Shown here in pieces: positions 44,860-52,222 of a stretch of 64,000 nt of DNA (positions are counted from its first letter, which is position 1; every line of letters begins with the position of its first letter). A model generated the notes under the pieces. It was given only the letters and a program-made list of their open reading frames with translations. It was not told the DNA's origin and searched no databases. Source of the DNA: Bacillota bacterium (GTDB lineage Bacteria; Bacillota; Clostridia; Lachnospirales; Cellulosilyticaceae); NCBI GenBank assembly GCA_023393125.1, contig JAEWMQ010000020.1, positions 93,105 to 157,104 of the forward strand, given 5' to 3'. Both the position numbers and the translations under genes were made by a program.

Positions 44860-45814
44860 ATTCTGCCCTCCTTAAAATCATCACTAAGAAAATCACACCA
44901 CCAATAACACCTACCATCATACCAATAGAAACTTCAAATGGATAAATAATAAGTCGACCTAATATATCACACACTAACAAAAAGATAGGTCCTATAAGTG
45001 CTGTATGATAAAGTGCATTTTTTAAGTGATCTCCCATATATAAAGTAACTAAGTTAGGAATAATAAGTCCTAAGAAAGGAATGTTTCCAACTGTAATTAA
45101 GGTTACTGCTGTAATCATAGCTACAATACCAAGTCCAATATTCATAATCACTTTATAGTTAAGACCTAAATTAGCTGCAAAATCTTCTCCCATACCTACA
45201 ATTGTAAATTGATTAGCATACAAGAATCCTACTAACACTACTGGTATACTTAAATAAAGCATTTCATAGTTTCCTGACATAATAACAGATAAGTTACCTT
45301 CCATAAAAGAAGTAATATTTTGTACTAAGTCGTACTTGTATGAAAAGTAAGCTGTAATAGAGCCTATTACTTTTCCTAGCATCATCCCTACTAAAGGTAC
45401 AAAAATAATATTCTTAAGCTGAATACGTCTCATCATAGTCATGAATACTACTGTACCGCCTAAAGCAAATACAAAAGCTATTAGCATTCTGGTCATTTGA
45501 CCAGTACTACCTAGCCACATCATACTTACAAGTACCCCTAATTTTGCAAAATCTGTAGTTGCCGCTGTAGTAGGGGATACAAATTTATTTCTACTAATCT
45601 GTTGCATAATTAGCCCGCTTACACTGAGTCCTGCTCCAGCTACAATAATAGCAATGAGCCTTGGTAATCGACTTATAAGTAAGAGTTGTACTTTATCTGG
45701 TTTTAAAGCCAACAAATCATTTATATGAAGACTACTTACCCCTACAAATAGTGAACATATCGAAAGTCCAATGAGTAGTAAGGCCAAATAGCGTTTCTTA
45801 ATATACTTCTCCAC
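44849..45814 (-). CDS. Siderophore ABC transporter permease (FecCD/YclN-like)
   Basis: 321 aa FecCD-family permease, first gene of the iron operon. Family segments include LIAIIVAGAGLSVSGLIMQQISRN, FVSPTTAATTDFAKLG and GNIPFLGLIIPNLVTLY. Translation starts at GTG 45814, 6 nt after AAGGAGA. A near-perfect Fur box lies about 60 bp upstream, so the operon is predicted to be repressed by iron, and a divergent AraC-type regulator may activate it. Confidence 0.92.
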   Translation of the reverse strand: MEKYIKKRYLALLLIGLSICSLFVGVSSLHINDLLALKPDKVQLLLISRLPRLIAIIVAGAGLSVSGLIMQQISRNKFVSPTTAATTDFAKLGVLVSMMWLGSTGQMTRMLIAFVFALGGTVVFMTMMRRIQLKNIIFVPLVGMMLGKVIGSITAYFSYKYDLVQNITSFMEGNLSVIMSGNYEMLYLSIPVVLVGFLYANQFTIVGMGEDFAANLGLNYKVIMNIGLGIVAMITAVTLITVGNIPFLGLIIPNLVTLYMGDHLKNALYHTALIGPIFLLVCDILGRLIIYPFEVSIGMMVGVIGGVIFLVMILRRAEYAG

Positions 45815-45872
45815 TTTCCGTCTCCTTTGACACCATATAACACCTATGTTATACTAATTAAATATTTATTTT

Positions 45873-45887
45873 TGATAAGTATTATCA
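45873..45887. promoter_or_regulatory. Fur box between the siderophore operon and the AraC regulator
   Basis: TGATAAGTATTATCA matches the 7-1-7 Fur motif TGATAATNATTATCA with a single mismatch. It is in the divergent promoter region and upstream of a minus-strand TATAAC. Confidence 0.75.
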
Positions 45888-45993
45888 TTTGTTAATTAAT
45901 CTTATCAAGTAAATGAGTAGTTGTCTTACACGATATTTAGGTTTATTTAAAAATATTAATACAAATTCTAGTTAACTAGAAAGGGGACTTCAT

Positions 45994-46722
45994 TTGCTAC
46001 ACACAGAACTTGAAACTATAATGGAAAACTTTTATTTATGCAGTCACTTAGCTTTATGCGCCGTCAACGAGGAGAATCATGTGTTTTTAAGTATAGGACA
46101 TACTTGTCCTCATCCACTTAAACGAAGCTTTACAGAAGAAACACTTGCTACTTTACAAAAACGCTTATCTCAAGAACCTCTGATTCATCATGTTACAGAA
46201 GATGGTAGCACCTTTACCCTCTGTCCTATTAATCCTAAGCATTTAAAGCTTGGATGCTTTGTAATTGGGCCTTATACAACGGATATTCATTTAAAAGATG
46301 TACTTCCTTTTAAACCTGCTCATTGTATGGTACATCTTATCGATTTGCTTTATGCCATTGGTAATTCGTTTAGCCAAAGTCATGAAGAAGTAGAGGAAGA
46401 ATATAATTATCATGTTTCTAAAGCGAAAGACTATATTGAAGTGCATTATGCTGAACCTATTACATTAGAAGCCTTAGCATCTTATCTAGGGATACACAAA
46501 AGTTATTTTTGTACTATCTTTAAAAAGGCAACGAAGCAATCTTTTTGCAGCTATACTAATATGGTAAGAGTAGAAAAGAGTAAATGCCTTTTAAAAGAAG
46601 GAAGCAATTCAATTTTAGAAATCGCTTTGGCTGCTGGTTTTAGTAGTGCAAGTTATTTTAATACTACATTTAAGAAGCTAGTTGGCATGACACCTATTGA
46701 ATATCGTAATCAAAACATATAA
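45994..46722 (+). CDS. AraC-family transcriptional regulator
   Basis: 242 aa. Translation seems to start at TTG 45994 with AAGGGGA upstream; the next ATG (46021) lacks an RBS. Residues 1-135 are a sensory domain with several Cys/His (LCSHLALCAV, GHTCPHP) that I do not recognise. Residues 140-240 are the double-HTH AraC DNA-binding domain (ITLEALASYLGIHKSYFCTI, LEIALAAGFSSASYFNTTFK, GMTPIEYR). It is divergent from the siderophore operon with a Fur box between them, so it likely activates that operon, perhaps in response to the siderophore. Confidence 0.88.
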   Translation: MLHTELETIMENFYLCSHLALCAVNEENHVFLSIGHTCPHPLKRSFTEETLATLQKRLSQEPLIHHVTEDGSTFTLCPINPKHLKLGCFVIGPYTTDIHLKDVLPFKPAHCMVHLIDLLYAIGNSFSQSHEEVEEEYNYHVSKAKDYIEVHYAEPITLEALASYLGIHKSYFCTIFKKATKQSFCSYTNMVRVEKSKCLLKEGSNSILEIALAAGFSSASYFNTTFKKLVGMTPIEYRNQNI

Positions 46723-46806
46723 AAAACAAGTATAGCCTTACTTATTAATAAGCATCCTTTAAAATATAAAAACTATGCTATCAAAAAATTTCAGTTCACA
46801 TATAAA

Positions 46807-46849
46807 ATATAAGAGGATACTCTAATTTAGAGTATCCTCTTATATTTTT
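46807..46849 (+). terminator. Terminator after the AraC-type regulator
   Basis: A perfect 17-bp stem ATATAAGAGGATACTCT and its complement with a 5-nt loop, then TTTTTC. Confidence 0.8.
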
Positions 46850-46955
46850 CAAATTATTATTTATTATGATAACGATTATTTTTATTTAGCATAGTACGCA
46901 TTGAGATTATGCTTGTTTTCCCCTCATTTTAGAAACACTAAATTTCCCTACAGTA

Positions 46956-47483
46956 TTAACAATACCAATTAATCTTAGCTGGATTTGGCTCGTTTTCTAC
47001 AGCAATGGCACGAAGTGCCTCTTCCATTTTAGCACATTCTTCAGCAGCAATTTGCTCATAAAGTTCTGCCTTCTCATTAATACCAACACGGTCATAGGCA
47101 ATAGCTGCACAACCATAAAATGCAAGGCTTAATGACTGAGTCGTCGTATGTATTGTGGTTACTGCCTGTCCAATAGCTCTAGCAGCTGCTTGGGCTGCCG
47201 GATTTTCTTCTGCTTCTCTTGCCGCTGTGCGAGCCTCTAAGATGAGCTTCTTAACAACAGGTAATTTGACTTTACCATCAAACCAGTCATGTGCAGCATT
47301 TAGCGCCTCTCGTAAACGCCCATCGTTTGGATAAGTCTTTTCATAAATAGGCAGTACATGTTCTTCTGCATAATCAATACACCACTTGGCAATAGTCGTT
47401 TTGCTTTGTGTTTCAATAAGGCGCATAAGAGAAATAATATATGGCGAATCTACACTTCCAAGCATTTTTCGTAGTTTAGGCAT
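46956..47483 (-). CDS. Imm5-like putative immunity-family protein
   Basis: 175 aa, all-helical. It matches my recollection of the Imm5-like family in its segments AHDWFDGKVKLPVVKK, AAQAAARAIGQAV and the C-terminal ENEPNPAKINWYC. The start is ATG at 47483 with GGAAGGAAAC upstream. The family name comes from polymorphic toxin loci, but no toxin, secretion or recombination gene is adjacent here. A housekeeping or resident immunity role is therefore unresolved. Single-gene unit. Confidence 0.75.
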   Translation of the reverse strand: MPKLRKMLGSVDSPYIISLMRLIETQSKTTIAKWCIDYAEEHVLPIYEKTYPNDGRLREALNAAHDWFDGKVKLPVVKKLILEARTAAREAEENPAAQAAARAIGQAVTTIHTTTQSLSLAFYGCAAIAYDRVGINEKAELYEQIAAEECAKMEEALRAIAVENEPNPAKINWYC

Positions 47484-47632
47484 TTAATGTTTCCTTCCTT
47501 TTTATCTTATCTTTGTATATGAATAGGCTTAGTCTAGCATAGAACATTTGATCCTACAATCACCAAAGACTATACTAATAATCTCTTTTTGATAATAAGT
47601 ATTTAGGATTAAGGATAGCCTAATTCTACTTT

Positions 47633-48337
47633 CTAAGCCTTTGTCTTCTTGTTTCCATAGTAAGTTAATAAGACAGTTTGGGCAGTCCACATGATACCAA
47701 TTGGCAAATAAATTACTGGGCTAATTTCAAAAAGCATACTTACTATATAACAACCCACGAATAAAAATACATAAAGTGGTATCATTGCTGAAACTGTTTG
47801 AAAACTTGACTTTCCTATTTTATCTTTTTCATATTCATCCAACTGATCATAATAGTTCTTTTTAAAACCCGTCTCTAATGGATCTGCATTTAAATCTGGT
47901 CTCACTTTCTTGTATAGGGAAACATAACAAACTTCCCCTAAAAAAGCAAATACTGCATTAATAATAAATAAGCTGGCAAGGGCAGTTGATTGATATAAAT
48001 TAACGCCAAAAGCTGTAAAGTTCACAATTGCACCTAATGTAGAGCATATTTGAATTATACTCATGGATTTTTCATTTCTCTCATAAAAAGCCCCTTCTTC
48101 ATCGCAGTAATGATCTTTCTTTAATTTCGCATTAAAGTAAAAGTACCCCCCTAAGCCTATACTTGTCAGAACAAATGCTAGGATAAACAAACCAGGTGAT
48201 ATAGCCTTACATATACCTACGATCTCTTGTAAATTTCCTTTTACCATAAATCGTTTAAGAGCTCCGCCTACAATAGCACCTAATAACCCACAAACTAATA
48301 TTATTAAAATTCCTTTTTTCCAGTTATAATTTTTCAT
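47633..48337 (-). CDS. DUF3169-family membrane protein
   Basis: 234 aa with six membrane helices and a conserved cytoplasmic stretch (PDLNADPLETGFKKNYYDQ) of the DUF3169 family. The start is ATG at 48337, overlapping the upstream XRE regulator by 14 nt; AGGAAGAAGACG precedes it. XRE-DUF3169 pairs are common in Firmicutes, with the regulator controlling both genes. Function of the membrane partner is unknown; a stress- or peptide-sensing role is sometimes suggested. Confidence 0.85.
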   Translation of the reverse strand: MKNYNWKKGILIILVCGLLGAIVGGALKRFMVKGNLQEIVGICKAISPGLFILAFVLTSIGLGGYFYFNAKLKKDHYCDEEGAFYERNEKSMSIIQICSTLGAIVNFTAFGVNLYQSTALASLFIINAVFAFLGEVCYVSLYKKVRPDLNADPLETGFKKNYYDQLDEYEKDKIGKSSFQTVSAMIPLYVFLFVGCYIVSMLFEISPVIYLPIGIMWTAQTVLLTYYGNKKTKA

Positions 48338-48542
48338 CGTCTTCTTCCTCCAACCAAAATAATTCTTCTACTTTCCTGTTAAATAACGCTGCAATCTTAA
48401 TTGCTAATACTACAGATGGGTGATAATCTCCTCTCTCAATACTACTAATAGTTTGCCTTGAAACACCACAACGTTTGCCAAGATCTGTTTGACTAATCCC
48501 CAACTCTTCTCTTGCTTGCTTTACTTTATTGTAAAGTGGCAT
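48324..48542 (-). CDS. XRE-family (Cro/CI-type) transcriptional regulator
   Basis: 72 aa, a single HTH_3 domain (VKQAREELGISQTDLGKRCGVSRQTISSIERG) with an acidic C-terminal tail (LEEEDDEKL). The start is ATG at 48542, 6 nt after GGAGGTG. It is autoregulated with high likelihood: two identical 18-bp palindromes flank and overlap its promoter. It forms an operon with the DUF3169 gene. Confidence 0.92.
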   Translation of the reverse strand: MPLYNKVKQAREELGISQTDLGKRCGVSRQTISSIERGDYHPSVVLAIKIAALFNRKVEELFWLEEEDDEKL

Positions 48543-48559
48543 CTTTATCACCTCCACTT

Positions 48560-48577
48560 TGACAAGTATTCTTGTCA
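48560..48577. promoter_or_regulatory. XRE operator, downstream copy
   Basis: TGACAAG-TATT-CTTGTCA, an 18-bp palindrome with a 4-bp centre, located just downstream of the -10. Confidence 0.8.
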
Positions 48578-48584
48578 TAATCAC

Positions 48585-48613
48585 ACTATATCACTGACAA
48601 GAATACTTGTCAA
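48585..48613 (-). promoter_or_regulatory. XRE-DUF3169 operon promoter
   Basis: Perfect TTGACA (48613-48608), a 17-nt spacer and TATAGT (48590-48585). The -35 is embedded in the upstream operator. Confidence 0.8.
48595..48612. promoter_or_regulatory. XRE operator, upstream copy
   Basis: TGACAAG-AATA-CTTGTCA is the exact reverse complement of the other operator, with centres 35 bp apart, and overlaps the -35. Confidence 0.8.
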
Positions 48614-48713
48614 TAACATAAAATATTCATTTTCTAAACCATTATCTCCTGAATTTACTTAAGAAGTGGTTCTGCCTTTTATTTTTGTCTTCTCATATAA
48701 TGATATTAGTCAA

Positions 48714-48728
48714 AACGTTATTAACGTT
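48714..48728. promoter_or_regulatory. Palindrome in the ddl leader, possible operator
   Basis: AACGTTA-T-TAACGTT, a perfect 7-1-7 palindrome about 13 bp downstream of a TATAAT (48696-48701) and 30 nt before the ddl start. Confidence 0.45.
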
Positions 48729-48758
48729 ACATTTATTTTTTGATAGGAAGGTGACAAA

Positions 48759-49655
48759 ATGAAAGTCGGTATTATAATGGGTGGCATTTCTTCTGAAAGG
48801 GAGATCTCTCTTAAAAGTGGAGAGGAGGTATTAAAACATATTAATAAAACTAAATATGAGGTAATTCCTATTGTCATTCATTCAAAAAAAGAGGCTATAG
48901 AAAAGCTAATAGGCATTGACTTTGCCTTTCTAGCACTACATGGACGCTTTGGAGAAGACGGCACTATTCAAGCGCTTTTAGAAACCTTAGATATTCCTTA
49001 TAGCGGCTGCAACATCTTAACAAGTGCATTATGTATGAATAAACATTTAACTAAAAAACTCCTTGCTTCTGAAAATATAACTACCCCTAAGGGTATACTC
49101 ATTAAAGCTAGTACGCCATTAAGTTCAAGTATGGTTAGCACCTTAAGCTATCCACTTATTGTTAAACCTAACACCGGTGGTTCTAGTCTTGGCACCTTTA
49201 AAGTAGAAGACGAAGAAAGTTTACTGTCAGCTACTAGAGAAGCCTTTCAATATGATGAGGAACTATTGATTGAAGAGTATATAGCCGGTGAAGAAATCAC
49301 TTCTTTTATCTTAGATGGTGAAGTCTTTCCTACAGTTTGTATTAAGCCTCAGTCTGGTCAGTTCTTTGATTATGACTCTAAATATACTGCTAATGGTGCT
49401 ATTGAGGAAGTTGTACTCCTTTCCCCTTTACTTCAAGAAAAGGTGACACAAATCTCAGAAAAAATATGGACTTTATTTGCCTGCAAAAGCTATTGCCGAA
49501 TTGATTTTATTATCAAGGAAGAAACTGTTTATGTGTTAGAAATTAATACCCTTCCTGGACTTACAGAAACAAGCTTAATTCCTCAAAGTGCTAAAGCTAA
49601 GGGAATGGATTTTACCACTCTTATTGACGAGATTATTAGAACTTCTATGGCTTAA
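48759..49655 (+). CDS. ddl: D-alanine--D-alanine ligase
   Basis: 298 aa ATP-grasp ligase making D-Ala-D-Ala for peptidoglycan, of the short DdlB-like length. Visible motifs are GGISSEREISLKSG, ALHGRFGEDG, LIVKPNTGGSS, FDYDSKY and EINTLPGLTETSLIP with the metal-binding Glu/Asn. The start is ATG at 48759 with GGAAGGTG upstream. It is not with mur genes here; a separate palindrome-bearing promoter suggests its own regulation. The KY motif region fits D-Ala rather than D-lactate acceptance, though this is not certain. Confidence 0.92.
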   Translation: MKVGIIMGGISSEREISLKSGEEVLKHINKTKYEVIPIVIHSKKEAIEKLIGIDFAFLALHGRFGEDGTIQALLETLDIPYSGCNILTSALCMNKHLTKKLLASENITTPKGILIKASTPLSSSMVSTLSYPLIVKPNTGGSSLGTFKVEDEESLLSATREAFQYDEELLIEEYIAGEEITSFILDGEVFPTVCIKPQSGQFFDYDSKYTANGAIEEVVLLSPLLQEKVTQISEKIWTLFACKSYCRIDFIIKEETVYVLEINTLPGLTETSLIPQSAKAKGMDFTTLIDEIIRTSMA

Positions 49656-49910
49656 TAACACAGTCTTCTCATTAGGAAGAAATGGTTTGCTATCCTCCAT
49701 CTCTTCCTTTTCCTATTCAACCGCTTTTAAAATAGGAGCTACTATCAAATTTATCTCTCACATCGTTGCCTCATAACAATGCTCTTAAGTTCCTAATTTA
49801 AATTTTTTCATTTTTTATTAGGAATTCTAGTTTTTGCTTACATATAATAGGTGTGAAAGAAAATAAGTAACTTAAATATTTTACAATGTTCCCTAATGAA
49901 ATAAAGTTTT

Positions 49911-50105
49911 AAACCAGAGTCTTAAAGCCTTAACTTCCTAGCTTAGGGTGCACCAGTTAAGATTTTAAGAGCTCCTCACTCATTGGTTTAACTTTCATAA
50001 TACTCTACCTAAGCCTTATGAAGAATCATACTGTGCTGAGGAGCCATGCTATGCTCTTTTTAAGAAATGGGTAGTCATTATGAATGTTAAATAAGAGTCT
50101 GGAGC
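49911..50105 (+). ncRNA. ssrS: Candidate 6S-like structured RNA
   Basis: About 195 nt without a convincing ORF. Its ends pair (CCAGA-x-TCTTA / TAAGA-x-TCTGG, one mismatch). An inner helix GCTCCTCA/TGAGGAGC is separated from the closing stem by a long open region, the rod-with-bubble shape and length of 6S RNA. TTTACA-16-TAAAGT (49880-49907) could drive it, and a terminator follows at 50114. The rest of the gap (49656-49879) is AT-rich with nothing recognised. The call rests on architecture only. Confidence 0.4.
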
Positions 50106-50113
50106 AATAAAAA

Positions 50114-50145
50114 CCGCTAATCTTCTATAGATTAGCGGCTTTTAT
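50114..50145. terminator. Bidirectional terminator
   Basis: CCGCTAATCT/AGATTAGCGG stem with a 5-nt loop, T runs on both sides. It can end the 6S-like RNA on plus and the two small genes on minus. Confidence 0.75.
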
Positions 50146-50201
50146 AATGCCTGTTTCTACATAGCCTTTTTTCTTAAATAATCCATACTATAAGTCAGAT
50201 G

Positions 50202-50354
50202 TTATTTGTCCTTTTCAAAAGGAGGTCTATTACCACGTGATCCTATTTTTTCACCATCAATGATTCCTACATCAGCATTTGCCTTGGGGTCCATCTTACG
50301 ACGTTCAGCATTACTTTTTGGCCTATCTTTCATGCGATTTTTATTATTATCCAT
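50202..50354 (-). CDS. 50-residue hydrophilic protein, unknown
   Basis: A small, highly charged, disordered-looking protein (MDNNKNRMKDRPKSNAERRK...GNRPPFEKDK) starting at ATG 50354 with AGGAG 10 nt upstream. No Cys, Trp or membrane segment. It follows another tiny hydrophilic protein gene by 12 nt, and both precede a terminator, so they form a two-gene unit. Composition resembles small spore or nucleic-acid-associated proteins, but I recognise no family. Confidence 0.65.
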   Translation of the reverse strand: MDNNKNRMKDRPKSNAERRKMDPKANADVGIIDGEKIGSRGNRPPFEKDK

Positions 50355-50366
50355 TTACTCTCTCTC

Positions 50367-50507
50367 CTAGTGATTGTTTTTAGTATTTTGATTCCAGTGC
50401 TTTTTAAAGTCTGTTTTTTGTGTCCCTGGATCCTTTTCAAGCCCGCCTTTACATCTACTTTTTTGTGAACCTTGTTGCGGAATACTTTTTTTAGTTACTT
50501 CATCCAT
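50367..50507 (-). CDS. 46-residue basic hydrophilic protein, unknown
   Basis: Starts at ATG 50507, preceded by GAGGTAAGG; an upstream in-frame ATG at 50564 is less likely. The protein (MDEVTKKSIPQQGSQKSRCK...NQNTKNNH) is Lys/Gln/Asn-rich with a KGGLEKDPGTQK segment and one Cys. It is the first gene of a pair with the 50-residue protein at 50202. Length and composition fit small acid-soluble-type or other sporulation-phase proteins, but no motif proves this. Confidence 0.6.
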   Translation of the reverse strand: MDEVTKKSIPQQGSQKSRCKGGLEKDPGTQKTDFKKHWNQNTKNNH

Positions 50508-50618
50508 TTTCCTTACCTCTTTATCAAATTGTTCTGAGTATTTTATAACGCTTGCTATATTCACTCCTATTTAGTATGAAGAAAAACTTTAAAATTATTT
50601 ATAACTATTAATCATGAC

Positions 50619-50658
50619 AAAAATATCCTTTTAGTTTTTACACTAAAAGGATATTTTT
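50619..50658. terminator. Terminator after phzF-like gene
   Basis: A 17-bp stem AAAAATATCCTTTTAGT and its complement with a 6-nt loop, T-rich on both strands, touching the stop codon at 50658. Confidence 0.8.
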
Positions 50659-51449
50659 CATTTATTTAAATCTATTTCAAAACTAGTTTTAAAGAATTGA
50701 ACGGCTTTACCACTAATATAAATTTTATTTTCTTTTAGTTCACAGTAAAAGGTCCCTCCCCTTTTAGAAAGCTGCTGATCTACAAACTGAGTTTCCCCTA
50801 ATACTTTTGCCCAATAAGGTACTAACGTACAATGAGAAGATCCTGTTGCTGGGTCTTCAAACACCCCACAACCAGGTGCAAAATATCTAGATACAAAATC
50901 CACCTTATTGCCCTTTGCTGTTACAATAATCCCAAAAACCTCTAATCTATTAACAAGACCAACATCTGGCTTTAAGTTCATAATTTCTTCTTCTGTTTCG
51001 TAAACCACCATGATATCTCTTGACTCATAAAAAGCTATAGGATTACCACCTATGGCTTTCATAATATCCTCTCTTGGCGCAATCGGCTTTCCTTCTCTTA
51101 CCGGGAAAGTCAAAGTAAAATATTCATTATTTCTTGCTACAATAATTTCCCCACTTTGAGACTGAAAAGTAATTCGATCTTTTCCTTGTTCTACCTCATT
51201 AAATAAAACATAAGCTGTTCCTAGAGTAGCATGACCACATAGGTCAATTTCTATTTCTGGAGTAAACCAACGAATCTGATAGCTTTCCCCATCTTTATAA
51301 CAAAATGCTGTTTCTGACAAATTATTTTCCATTGCAATTTTCTGCATCAATTCTTCACTTATAAATCTTTCCATTAAGCAGACTGCAACAGGATTTCCTT
51401 TAAAAAGCTCATTAGTAAACGCATCTACTTGATACATGGTAATCTTCAT
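50658..51449 (-). CDS. PhzF-family isomerase
   Basis: 263 aa, a single PhzC/PhzF fold made of two diaminopimelate-epimerase-like halves. The first-half motif YQVDAFTNELFKGNPVAVC with the catalytic-type Glu in NNLSETAFC, CGHATLGTAY, and the second-half GVFEDPATGSSH are all present. Family members isomerise small amino- or hydroxy-acids; there are no phenazine genes nearby, so a role in phenazine synthesis is not implied. The start is ATG at 51449 with GGAAGG-type RBS upstream. Confidence 0.9.
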   Translation of the reverse strand: MKITMYQVDAFTNELFKGNPVAVCLMERFISEELMQKIAMENNLSETAFCYKDGESYQIRWFTPEIEIDLCGHATLGTAYVLFNEVEQGKDRITFQSQSGEIIVARNNEYFTLTFPVREGKPIAPREDIMKAIGGNPIAFYESRDIMVVYETEEEIMNLKPDVGLVNRLEVFGIIVTAKGNKVDFVSRYFAPGCGVFEDPATGSSHCTLVPYWAKVLGETQFVDQQLSKRGGTFYCELKENKIYISGKAVQFFKTSFEIDLNK

Positions 51450-51484
51450 ACTGGCACCTTCCTATCTCTTTCTTGGATTGTCTT

Positions 51485-51500
51485 TACAAATAGAAATTTG
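51485..51500. repeat. Left 16-bp terminal inverted repeat of the palindromic element
   Basis: TACAAATAGAAATTTG, an exact reverse complement of 52171-52186. The two bracket about 700 bp of non-coding DNA between phzF and thiW. Confidence 0.7.
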
Positions 51501-51790
51501 AATAATACTGCATAAAGTTAAACTGCCGCTATGTAGTCCGGCTAGTGTACTTGCTTCCAGTTGCTATCTCACTCCGCTAAGAAACTCTAAATTCGTAATC
51601 CTTATGAACGGGCGAAAACTCGCTACGCTCAGACACTCGCCCTAAAACCCATAAGGATTTCTTCATTAAGAGTTTCTAAGCTCTGCTCCAAGGCATCTTC
51701 CAGCAAGTCCACTAGTCTCCCTACACAGCTACTGTTTTACAAGAATAAACTACTAAGAAGCTTTATGCATTATTGTGAATGAGGAGAGAA
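51500..51790. repeat. Long imperfect palindrome, unit 1
   Basis: An imperfect inverted repeat of about 290 bp. Paired tracts include GCATAAAG/CTTTATGC, CTAGTG/CACTAG, TAAGAAACTCT/AGAGTTTCTaAG and AATCCTTAT/ATAAGGATT. The tip (51606-51650) read on the minus strand contains GGGTTTTAGGGCGAGTGTCT and AGTTTTCGCCCGTTC. No ORF fits. The tip is shared with unit 2. Confidence 0.65.
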
Positions 51791-51924
51791 CGAAGCAAAA
51801 CCTTTGTCATGAATTGCTGAGCTCTATACGTTATTATTGCTGGAACGAGATATGATAGACTGGCTTATAAGTTTAAAACACCATTATATTTTCTCACACC
51901 GCTTTACTATCGAGAACGTTTGTG

Positions 51925-52160
51925 ATTACAGTAACGGTTGGAAGAAATGAGAGGAGGAGGGATATCTGGAAGGGTGACTTGGGAGAATTTTTTAGAGGCA
52001 CTTGGCGAACGTTTTGGATGGGTTTTAGCACGAGTGTCTGACCAACGGGAGTTTTCGTGCGTTCATCCAAATAAGTGAGCCTAGTGCCTCCAAAAATTTG
52101 AACCGGAACACTGGAAGATAGCCCTTCTCCTCTCATTTCCTCCCAGCAGCCTTCCTCATA
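51925..52160. repeat. Long imperfect palindrome, unit 2
   Basis: An imperfect inverted repeat of about 235 bp. Paired tracts include AAATGAGAGGAG/CTCCTCTCATTT, GAGGCACTTGG/CTAGTGCCTC and TTGGATG/CATCCAA. The tip (52021-52063, plus strand) contains GGTTTTAGCACGAGTGTCTG and AGTTTTCGTGCGTTC, matching the unit 1 tip with paired base changes. A frame on the minus strand (51894-52136) is only a by-product of the palindrome. Confidence 0.65.
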
Positions 52161-52170
52161 AACTCCTAGG

Positions 52171-52186
52171 CAAATTTCTATTTGTA
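52171..52186. repeat. Right 16-bp terminal inverted repeat of the palindromic element
   Basis: CAAATTTCTATTTGTA, the exact reverse complement of the left repeat. No target-site duplication is obvious at the outer borders. Confidence 0.7.
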
Positions 52187-52222
52187 TAGCTGACTCGTTA
52201 CACTTATTAAGGATAATCAGCT

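Noticed and set aside
46867..46881. Fur-box-like TGATAACGATTATTT
   Set aside because: It lies between two convergent gene ends with no promoter to control, so it is probably fortuitous.
49588..49776. 62-codon plus-strand frame at the end of ddl
   Set aside because: It starts inside ddl in another frame, has no RBS and reads like a translated AT-rich gap.
51894..52136. 80-codon minus-strand frame in the palindromic element
   Set aside because: It coincides with the arms and tip of an imperfect inverted repeat, lacks an RBS and has unlikely composition; a by-product of structure.
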